Shown here: piece after piece, positions 34,795 to 40,437 of the stretch
How positions within the stretch are numbered: the first letter of the stretch is position 1
Layout: each line of letters begins with the position of its first letter
Assembly: GCA_018056765.1 (NCBI GenBank)
Contig: JAGPFA010000003.1
Location: forward strand, 96,187 to 136,623
From: Syntrophaceae bacterium
Lineage (GTDB): Bacteria > Desulfobacterota > Syntrophia > Syntrophales > Smithellaceae
DNA: 40,437 bases
Direction: 5' to 3'
The notes under the pieces: model-generated
Databases searched by the model: none
Told to the model about the DNA's origin: nothing
The model's input: only the letters and a program-made list of their open reading frames with translations
Translations under genes and position numbers: made by a program

Positions 34795-35697
34795 TTATTT
34801 TGTCTGCCTTGCACCCGTTTGATCAATTTTTTTGCCGAGAAACGGTTCAAAATGATGCCACTCAAACGGGTGTTCGGCAACAAAACGCGCCAGATCATCG
34901 GCGTAGGCCTGCGCCGAGTCCAAAACCGCCTTGCGTCGCTCCGCACGCGTCGCGGCCTGCACCTTTCTTCCGGGAGAAATTTTAATCTGATGCACGCCCG
35001 CCCCGTCCTGATGAACGAAGAAAGTCATCAGCGGCGCACCGGACATCAGCGCAAACAAATGAGGTGTATCCGGCAGGCGCGTTTCATGCCCCAGGAAATT
35101 AACGGTGACCGAAGTCTGCTCCCCCCAGAGTCTGTCACCGGTCATGGAAACAATCCCCCCCTCACGAAGAAACCCGATACCTTCCAGCAGGGCGAAGGGC
35201 GATTTTTCTTTCTCGTCCGTCGCCACAATACGCACGCCCTGACGGGCCAGATTATCCTTATGAATCCGCTCCACCTGTTCCTTATGTTTGGCGCCCATAT
35301 ACAACATCACCGGCATTCCTTTCCGGCCCAGCCGCTGGGCGGCGATTTCCCAGTTCCCCACGTGCGACATGACGACAATCGCCCCTGTTTTATCGGCCAC
35401 TGCCCGATGCAGATGCTCCCATCCGTCACGATGAAATTGAGACTGCTCGGCCACCCAGGGAATAAAGCGGTGCATATAAACATCGGTGAAACCGTGAAAC
35501 TGTTTCCAGGCACAATACAGGTGGTAGGGGAAGCTGCGCCCGGGGAAAAGCGCCCGGTAAAATTTGACACTGCCGGCCACGCGTGCCGGAAAGAGAAAAA
35601 AATAGCCGGTGGCGATGCACCAGGAAAATGAGCGAAAAAACCACACACCGAGTCTGCGGGAAAGATAGCGGGCCAGCCGGTAGGACAGTATTTTCAT
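34795..35697 (-). CDS. LpxL/HtrB-like lysophospholipid acyltransferase
   Basis: This 300-residue protein belongs to the lipid A biosynthesis (LpxL/LpxM) acyltransferase family. These enzymes transfer an acyl chain from ACP to a lipid acceptor at the inner membrane. The catalytic HxxxxE motif is SHVGNWE (His112, Glu117), and an SMTGDRLWGE block (substrate Arg) follows. A hydrophobic N-terminal segment (about 16-38) would anchor it. The ATG at 35697 has AAGGA seven bases upstream. As the first gene of the ketosynthase-exporter cluster it more likely acylates the cluster's own product or carrier lipid than lipid A. Confidence 0.87.
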   Translation of the reverse strand: MKILSYRLARYLSRRLGVWFFRSFSWCIATGYFFLFPARVAGSVKFYRALFPGRSFPYHLYCAWKQFHGFTDVYMHRFIPWVAEQSQFHRDGWEHLHRAVADKTGAIVVMSHVGNWEIAAQRLGRKGMPVMLYMGAKHKEQVERIHKDNLARQGVRIVATDEKEKSPFALLEGIGFLREGGIVSMTGDRLWGEQTSVTVNFLGHETRLPDTPHLFALMSGAPLMTFFVHQDGAGVHQIKISPGRKVQAATRAERRKAVLDSAQAYADDLARFVAEHPFEWHHFEPFLGKKIDQTGARQTK

Positions 35698-35747
35698 AGA
35701 GAATCCTTCAAGTCTCCGCCCAGGCGACAAAAAATGATTTTCCGTCT

Positions 35748-35775
35748 ATTAAATGCAATTGAAATAATTTATCAA
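35748..35775 (-). promoter_or_regulatory. Promoter of the ketosynthase-exporter cluster
   Basis: On the minus strand TTGATA (five of six) is followed after 16 bases by TTTAAT (five of six), in an AT-rich tract about 50 bases upstream of the first gene. It is the only good candidate before this nine-gene unit. Confidence 0.55.
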
Positions 35776-35865
35776 TCAAAATCTGGCGATGACGCCGATC
35801 GGCATTGAAGAGCATATTGCGGTTTGGCAATATTCCTCTTGCGGCCACGCGCCATCATACAACAT

Positions 35866-35890
35866 AAAAACCCGCTGCTTGGGCGGGTTT
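35866..35890 (-). terminator. Terminator of the tRNA-Ala gene
   Basis: AAACCCGC and GCGGGTTT form an 8-bp stem with a seven-base loop, and on the minus strand a T-run follows. It lies 35 bases downstream of the tRNA 3' end and insulates the ketosynthase cluster from it. Confidence 0.8.
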
Positions 35891-35924
35891 AATAGACTTT
35901 CTGGAGCCTGACAGGATTATTGCC

Positions 35925-36000
35925 TGGTGGAGATGAGGGGGATCGAACCCCTGACCTCGGCGTTGCGAACGCCGCGCTCTCCCAGCTGAGCTACATCCCC
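35925..36000 (-). tRNA. tRNA-Ala(CGC)
   Basis: The minus strand folds as a full cloverleaf. The acceptor stem GGGGATG pairs with CATCTCC. The D arm is GCTC/GAGC, and the anticodon stem CGGCG/CGCCG holds the loop TTCGCAA with anticodon CGC (codon GCG). The T arm is AGGGG-TTCGATC-CCCCT, followed by discriminator A and an encoded CCA end. It has its own promoter and terminator. Confidence 0.96.
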
Positions 36001-36021
36001 CCATCGTCAAAAAACGTGGGG

Positions 36022-36050
36022 AGCATATATATTGTTTGCCCGCGTGTCAA
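36022..36050 (-). promoter_or_regulatory. tRNA-Ala promoter
   Basis: A perfect TTGACA is followed after 17 bases by TATGCT and a GC-rich discriminator (CCCCACG), about 20 bases before the tRNA 5' end. A GC-rich discriminator is typical of stable RNA promoters under stringent control. Confidence 0.7.
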
Positions 36051-36097
36051 GGACAATCGGCGCTTGAAACAGTGCCGAAACAAGCCGGAATCTTATC

Positions 36098-36127
36098 TTG
36101 ACAAAGCAGCAGGATATTCCATATACT
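36098..36127 (+). promoter_or_regulatory. Sigma-70 promoter for the pilT operon
   Basis: A perfect TTGACA and TATACT (five of six) are separated by 18 bases, about 100 bases before the pilT start. Confidence 0.65.
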
Positions 36128-36225
36128 TAAGTTCACGATTTCATAGCATACGTTCAAAGGTGAAACAATCGTCAAAGTGCCTGGCCTGCAGGCAACGAGT
36201 TGAAAAAAATTCACAGGAGTCACTC

Positions 36226-37308
36226 ATGGCAAAAATCGACGCCTTTTTCCAGTTGATGCATGATCACAAGGCATCAGACCTTCATCTGGTTTCCGGACAG
36301 CAGCCGGCCATTCGCATTCGCGGTGAAATTGAGCGTGTCAAATACGATGTGCTCACCAATGATATGCTCAAGGTTCTCCTTTATGAAATTACACCTGAAC
36401 ATAAGATCAAGCAATTCGAAGAAACGGGCGATATGGACTTTGCTTACGAAGTGCCGGGGCTGGCACGCTATCGCGCCAATTATTTCCAGCAAAAATACGG
36501 AATAGCGGCCGTATTCCGCGAAATACCGGCGAAAATCGCCACCTGCGCCGAGCTGGGCATGCCGTCGGTTGTTTCTAAACTGGCGACGCTGCCGCGGGGA
36601 CTGGTGCTGGTAACCGGACCTACCGGCAGCGGGAAGTCGACAACGCTTGCAGCCATTGTCGACGAGGCGAACCGCCTGCGCCGCGACCACATCATTACCA
36701 TCGAAGATCCGATTGAATTTGTCCACAGGAGCCAGAACTGCATCGTCAATCACCGTGAAGTCGGTATTCACACCAAAAGTTTTTCCGCCGCGCTGCGCGG
36801 CGCGTTGCGCGAAGACCCGGACATCATTATGGTCGGCGAAATGCGCGACCTGGAAACCACCGCCCTGGCGATCGAGGCCGCTTCCACCGGCCATCTGGTA
36901 CTGGCCACCGTCCATACGACCAGTGCGGTTAAAACGGTCGACCGCGTTGTGGAAATTTTCCCCGAGTCCGAGCAACTGCAAATCCGCTCCACTTTGGCCG
37001 ACGGCCTCAGAGCAGTTATTTCCCAGGTGATCTTCAAAAGGTCGGACATTAAAGCACGATGTGTCGCTCTGGAAATTCTCGTCGCCACGCCTGCTGTACG
37101 CAACCTGATCCGCGAGCAGAAAACCTATCAGATACCCTCCATGATTCAGGCGGGCAAGAAATACGGCATGCAGCTTTTGGACGACAGCATCATGGAGTTG
37201 CACAACAGGGGCTGGATCAGCGCCGAAGATGCGTATGTGAAATCAAACGAGAAAGGCAGATTCCGTCCGCTTTTGAAGTATCAACCCACAGACTTTACAG
37301 AAGCCTAG
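36226..37308 (+). CDS. pilT: Type IV pilus retraction ATPase PilT
   Basis: This 360-residue hexameric ATPase depolymerises the pilus for twitching motility. Walker A is GPTGSGKS at 131-138. The Asp box is TIEDPIEF, Walker B DPDIIMVGEMRD, and the His box LATVHTT. A PAVRNLIREQKTYQIPSMIQ block near 284-303 contains the AIRNLIRE-type motif specific to PilT. The ATG at 36226 has AGGAG six bases upstream. An in-frame extension back to 35920 runs antisense through the tRNA and is not real. A second PilT-like gene follows after 12 bases. Confidence 0.94.
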   Translation: MAKIDAFFQLMHDHKASDLHLVSGQQPAIRIRGEIERVKYDVLTNDMLKVLLYEITPEHKIKQFEETGDMDFAYEVPGLARYRANYFQQKYGIAAVFREIPAKIATCAELGMPSVVSKLATLPRGLVLVTGPTGSGKSTTLAAIVDEANRLRRDHIITIEDPIEFVHRSQNCIVNHREVGIHTKSFSAALRGALREDPDIIMVGEMRDLETTALAIEAASTGHLVLATVHTTSAVKTVDRVVEIFPESEQLQIRSTLADGLRAVISQVIFKRSDIKARCVALEILVATPAVRNLIREQKTYQIPSMIQAGKKYGMQLLDDSIMELHNRGWISAEDAYVKSNEKGRFRPLLKYQPTDFTEA

Positions 37309-37320
37309 AAGGGGTTATTT

Positions 37321-38502
37321 ATGAGAAAACCGGAAGTCGATCATATCCTGATAAAAATGCTGGAGTCCAACACCAATATTTCCGACGTCATCCTGACGGT
37401 GGACAAGCCGTTTCAGGTGGAGACGGCAGGCGTTTTAGTGCCGGTCGAACTCGAACCTCATTTTGAAAAGCTGACTCCTTTTCAGACGGAAACTTTCGCC
37501 TTGAATCTTATCAATCAGGACCGGCGGCTGATGGAGGCGCTGATCAAAGAAGGCTCCTGCGACCTGTCATACGAGCTGCCGGGAATTGCGCGCTTCCGCG
37601 TCAACATCTTTTCGCAGCGCAACCAGTATTCCATCGTTTTGAGAAAGCTGGAAACCCAGATACCGACTTACGCCGAGCTGGGTCTTCCTGACGCCTACCG
37701 GTGGGTGGCCACAGAAAAAAACGGCATCGTGCTGGTCACCGGTGCGACCGGTTCAGGTAAGACGACTTCGCTGGCTGCCGTGATCAACGATATTAACGAA
37801 AAACAGCCGGTTCACATTATCACATTGGAAGACCCGATTGAATACACACACTCACAGAAAAAAGCGACGGTCAACCAGCGCGAACTGGGCAAAGATTTCG
37901 ATACCTTTGCCAACGGTCTGCGTGCGGCATTACGCCAGGCACCCAATGTGATCCTGGTCGGCGAAATGCGCGACCGCGACTCCGTCGAGATCGCCTTAAA
38001 CGCCGCGGAAACAGGGCATCTGGTGCTGACTACACTGCATACGGCCGACGCCAGCCAAACACTTAACCGCATCCTGGGCATGTTTTCATTCGAAGAGGAA
38101 AATCAGGTCCGGACACGGCTGGCGGACTCACTGCGCTGGGTTATCTGTCAACGGTTGCTCCCCAAAGTCGGCGGGGGGCGCGTCGCGGCGTTTGAAGCTA
38201 TGGGCACCTCATTGCGCGTCAAGGACGTCATCCTGCACGGCGAGTCGGAAGGAAAAACCTTCCTCGATATTATTCAGCAGGGCAAGGCATTCGGCATGAT
38301 TACCTTCGACAACTGCATCGTGGAACTCTACGAAAAGGGGTTGATCACCGAGGAAACGGCCAGGGCCTATGCCTCGAACCGCTCCAATGTGGGGCGCGGT
38401 ATCGACGCCATCAAAAACGCGCGGGGAGAGAAAACGACGGATCTGGACAAGCTGGAAGTTGACCGCTCCTACGGTAAGAACATGGATAAGCTCTGGTTGT
38501 AA
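37321..38502 (+). CDS. PilT/PilU-type second retraction ATPase
   Basis: This 393-residue paralogue of PilT has Walker A GATGSGKT at 141-148, TLEDPIEY, APNVILVGEMRDRDS and a His box LTTLHTAD. It lacks the AIRNLIRE motif; the region reads SLRVKDVILHGESEG. The C-terminal tail is extended (about 355-393), as in PilU and PilT4-like proteins that assist PilT. AAGGGG precedes the ATG. It sits between pilT and a receiver-like gene, so the three probably form one operon. Confidence 0.9.
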   Translation: MRKPEVDHILIKMLESNTNISDVILTVDKPFQVETAGVLVPVELEPHFEKLTPFQTETFALNLINQDRRLMEALIKEGSCDLSYELPGIARFRVNIFSQRNQYSIVLRKLETQIPTYAELGLPDAYRWVATEKNGIVLVTGATGSGKTTSLAAVINDINEKQPVHIITLEDPIEYTHSQKKATVNQRELGKDFDTFANGLRAALRQAPNVILVGEMRDRDSVEIALNAAETGHLVLTTLHTADASQTLNRILGMFSFEEENQVRTRLADSLRWVICQRLLPKVGGGRVAAFEAMGTSLRVKDVILHGESEGKTFLDIIQQGKAFGMITFDNCIVELYEKGLITEETARAYASNRSNVGRGIDAIKNARGEKTTDLDKLEVDRSYGKNMDKLWL

Positions 38503-38537
38503 AATAAGTAATCATAGCAATCGGACGGGGGATGAAG

Positions 38538-39047
38538 ATGACTGAAGATAAACCGAAACCGGTGATGAAACAGATGACGGATGTTATGGATTACGGCGGG
38601 AGGCCTTTTGGCCGTCTTATTCCCGATGCTGAAACGGCGATGCTTTGCGAGCAGGATCCGGTTATCCGTGACAAAGTCGCGGCAGATCTGAAAAAAATGG
38701 GATTTCTGATCGCGCAGCCTCCGACCTACAAGGAAGCGCTCAGAAATATGCGCTTTCATATCTTCAATCTCGTTTTTGTCGATGAAGATTTCGATACAGG
38801 CGTCTGGGAAACGAATAACGTCCTTCGCTATCTGGAGAATCTCAACATGTCCGTCCGCAGGCGTATTTTTGTCGTTTTAATCAGCGCGACTCTGCCGACC
38901 ATGGATTATCTGGCAACCTTCAATAAAAGCGCGAATCTCATCATCAACAAACGCGATATAGTTTCCATGGAGAAAATCCTGCGTCATGCGATGACCGAAC
39001 ATGAAGACTTCTACCATGTCTTCAAAGAGACACTTCAGAAGCAGTAG
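38538..39047 (+). CDS. Receiver-like protein of the pilT operon
   Basis: This 169-residue protein has a central region (about 33-150) that follows the CheY receiver pattern. An acidic patch lies at Glu38/Asp40, a possible phospho-acceptor Asp82 sits in LVFVDEDFD, Ser116 is at the switch Thr/Ser position in VLISATL, and Lys138 lies in INKRD. The N-terminal 30 residues (with DYGGRPFGRL) are not part of a receiver. No output domain is present. It starts 35 bases after the PilU-like gene, so it could adjust retraction in response to a phosphorelay. The ATG at 38538 is preferred for its spacing to GGGGG; an ATG two codons earlier is possible. The family call is moderate. Confidence 0.72.
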   Translation: MTEDKPKPVMKQMTDVMDYGGRPFGRLIPDAETAMLCEQDPVIRDKVAADLKKMGFLIAQPPTYKEALRNMRFHIFNLVFVDEDFDTGVWETNNVLRYLENLNMSVRRRIFVVLISATLPTMDYLATFNKSANLIINKRDIVSMEKILRHAMTEHEDFYHVFKETLQKQ

Positions 39048-39120
39048 CAGGTCGTGCGATCCACAATAAGTTCATTGGGATGTTCAGGTCTGACCGAGGC
39101 GGCCATAAGCCATCTTCATC

Positions 39121-40053
39121 TTATAAACTTTTGTTTTCAGACCGCATGACGGTCTTTAGTCCAACTTTCTTTTGCGCCGCTTCCAACTGAGAGCCGCAGG
39201 GAGTTTGCCCGTCGAAGGCCAGCGCCGCCTCGAATGCTTTGATTGCGTCTGCGAAAAGTTCTTTTTTCATCAATGAATTCCCCAGACGATTCCAGTAAGC
39301 GGCAGTTTGCGACGGATCGGTCAGACAGGCTTTTTCATACGCCATAAAGGCATCAGCCGGTCTGTTCATGGCCAACAGAGCATCACCCAAAGCACAGTGA
39401 TAGAGGCTTTCCCCCGGGGCAATAGACAAACATCTGGCAAGCAGCCGCTTCGCCCTTTCGGGAAGCTGTTTTTCCATGTATAAGCCGGCGGCCTGAAAGA
39501 GGTACCTGTCCTCATTTTCAGGTTCAATGAGTCCGGCCCGGCAACAGGCATTTTCAAATTCTTCGTAGCGGCCCGCATTGAGGAGCGCCTCTCCCAGCAG
39601 GCAATGATAAACCGGGTTATCATCCTCCACGGAGACGAGCTTACTGAAAACACCGACGGCTTTTTCAAATTCTCCCGAAAGCAGATAGGCCCTTCCCAGC
39701 TCTTCGGCCAGCCCCGGATCATCCGGTTGAACAGAAGCCGCTTTCTGGCACAAAGTAACAAGTTTGGCTGTTTTTCCTTCCAGCTTGCAAATCCTTACCA
39801 GTTCATCATAGGCGAAACCGGTAAAGACTTTTCGCTCCAGCTCGCGCTCAAACATCTCCTCCCAGTGTCTGATGGAACTCTCCCTGTCGCCTTTGTCCCA
39901 GTTGGCCCAGGCCAGGCGCAACAGAACAGACTCCTCGGTCGGGTGGACACGATGGACTTCTTCCAGAAGCGCAATCGCCTCGTCGATACTGTTTTGCGCC
40001 AGCAGCAGGTCTGCCTCGTCGAGTTTTCGCGTGATATCCTGATTATGGGGCAT
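39121..40053 (-). CDS. Tetratricopeptide repeat protein
   Basis: This 310-residue soluble protein is built almost entirely of TPR-like helix pairs. Units are visible at about 5-38, 40-72, 90-120, 121-155, 156-190, 195-225, 228-260 and 262-296 (for example DPGLAEELGRAYLLSGEFEKAV). TPR scaffolds bind other proteins; no enzymatic domain or signal peptide is seen. The start at 40053 lies only seven bases after the T-run of the preceding terminator and has no ribosome-binding site, so the transcript start must be inside the hairpin region or readthrough is needed. It converges on the pilT operon but need not be related to it. Confidence 0.85.
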   Translation of the reverse strand: MPHNQDITRKLDEADLLLAQNSIDEAIALLEEVHRVHPTEESVLLRLAWANWDKGDRESSIRHWEEMFERELERKVFTGFAYDELVRICKLEGKTAKLVTLCQKAASVQPDDPGLAEELGRAYLLSGEFEKAVGVFSKLVSVEDDNPVYHCLLGEALLNAGRYEEFENACCRAGLIEPENEDRYLFQAAGLYMEKQLPERAKRLLARCLSIAPGESLYHCALGDALLAMNRPADAFMAYEKACLTDPSQTAAYWNRLGNSLMKKELFADAIKAFEAALAFDGQTPCGSQLEAAQKKVGLKTVMRSENKSL

Positions 40054-40059
40054 GATTAT

Positions 40060-40089
40060 AAAAAAAGTGGGGGAGAAAAACTCCCCCAC
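40060..40089 (-). terminator. Intrinsic terminator after the IscA/HesB selenoprotein gene
   Basis: GTGGGGGAG-TTTTT-CTCCCCCAC is a perfect 9-bp stem followed by seven Ts on the minus strand. It starts eight bases after the upstream stop codon and ends seven bases before the TPR protein's ATG. Confidence 0.9.
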
Positions 40090-40096
40090 CGACGTC

Positions 40097-40411
40097 CTAA
40101 CAGCTGCAGGATCCGCAGCCTCCGCCGCCCTGCGCCGCAAGGCTCGAAGTCAGCTTGAATCCCTCCCCGTGCGGGGTGCTGATAAAATCGATATTGATGG
40201 GTTTGGCCTGTTCCCAAAGAGTTTTTTCCACAACAAATTTCGTCCCTTTGTCGTCAATCACCTCGTCTTCGTTCCGTGGCTCGTCCAGAGCCATGCCCAA
40301 AGAGGGCCCTGCTCACCCAAATGACATGGTGATTCGAATCGCCGCGTCAGCGCCTTTGTCTTTCAGGAAATCTTTGATGACTTCCGAAGCTTTGTCCGTA
40401 ACTTCCAGCAT
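40097..40411 (-). CDS. IscA/HesB-family selenoprotein (in-frame UGA = Sec33)
   Basis: Read through one UGA, this is a 104-residue A-type iron-sulfur carrier-like protein. The ATG at 40411 has AAGGAG eight bases upstream. The frame is open to codon 33 (UGA at 40313-40315) and continues without another stop to 40097. The UGA falls in RITMSFG-U-AGPSLGMALDEP, where IscA/HesB proteins have the first metal-binding Cys (GGCxG type). The C-terminus GGGGCGSCSC carries the remaining cysteines. A hairpin 20-36 bases after the UGA fits a bacterial SECIS. The role would be iron-sulfur or selenium/metal handling; HesB-like selenoproteins are known in other bacteria. Without readthrough, neither fragment makes a complete domain. 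Confidence 0.85.
40277..40312 (-). promoter_or_regulatory. Bacterial SECIS element
   Basis: In the mRNA just after the UGA, UGGCUC-UGGAC-GAGCCA forms a 6-bp stem (40277-40293) with a five-base loop. The loop starts 26 bases past the UGA and has G as its second base. Bacterial SECIS elements have a short apical loop with G in the first two positions, 16-37 bases after the UGA, so position and loop both fit. Confidence 0.75.
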
Positions 40412-40437
40412 TGTGTTTTCTCCTTCCGATGATGCCC

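Noticed and set aside
35920..36225. In-frame N-terminal extension of pilT starting MPGGDEGDRTPDLG
   Set aside because: It runs antisense across the tRNA-Ala gene. The peptide is the well-known artefact of translating a tRNA, and the ATG at 36226 has a proper ribosome-binding site.
40097..40300. 67-residue open frame as a complete gene
   Set aside because: It starts in mid-domain without a ribosome-binding site. The upstream part is in the same frame across the UGA, with the IscA/HesB pattern continuous.

Overview
The window is a bacterial chromosome segment with a Gram-negative gene set. It has an LpxL-type acyltransferase, lipoproteins with lipoboxes, type IV pilus retraction ATPases and a flagellar-type chemoreceptor promoter. 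The gene content best fits an anaerobic Desulfobacterota (former Deltaproteobacteria), possibly a Syntrophales-like syntroph. The supporting points are two acyl-CoA ligases with an NDP-forming acyl-CoA synthetase subunit, a bacterial deoxyhypusine-synthase-like enzyme, a selenocysteine-containing IscA/HesB protein, and heptanucleotide repeat arrays. The taxonomic placement is inference from gene content; no rRNA is present.

Layout. 1-6.5 kb: cell-envelope and housekeeping genes (LysM/NlpC-P60 hydrolase, mtgA, GlsB-type membrane protein, M29 aminopeptidase, monoacylglycerol-lipase-like hydrolase, tandem ABC ATPase). 6.7-13.5 kb: acyl-CoA metabolism. An ADP-forming CoA-ligase alpha subunit faces a minus-strand set made of an SDR dehydrogenase, two AMP-forming acyl-CoA ligases and a MerR regulator. 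A 20-bp dyad sits inside the spacer of the promoter in front of the ligases. The only long gene-free stretch (12057-12722) holds that promoter and composite repeats. 13.6-22.3 kb: a LolA-like secreted protein, a deoxyhypusine-synthase-like enzyme, a sensor kinase with its NtrC-type regulator, a secreted lipoprotein, a patatin-like lipoprotein and a DEAD-box helicase. 22.5-24.2 kb: a chemoreceptor behind a near-consensus sigma-28 promoter, with a zinc-binding CZB motif in its extracytoplasmic part. 24.2-27.3 kb: rho-rpmE-prfA.

27.4-35.7 kb is the most unusual region. It is a tightly packed nine-gene minus-strand cluster: LpxL-like acyltransferase, a small unknown protein, a BtrH-type acyltransferase-like protein, an ABC-2 exporter (ATPase plus permease), an acyl carrier protein, a ketosynthase with a complete Cys-His-His triad, a degenerate ketosynthase resembling a chain-length factor, and a B12-binding radical SAM enzyme. 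Several junctions overlap by 4-10 bp. It reads as a type II PKS/FAS-like pathway that builds, transfers and exports an acyl or polyketide lipid of unknown structure.

35.9-40.4 kb: tRNA-Ala(CGC), two tandem PilT/PilU ATPases plus a receiver-like protein, a TPR protein, and at the right edge an IscA/HesB-family gene. That last gene is interrupted by an in-frame UGA followed by a plausible bacterial SECIS hairpin, so it is a selenoprotein that ordinary gene calling truncates.
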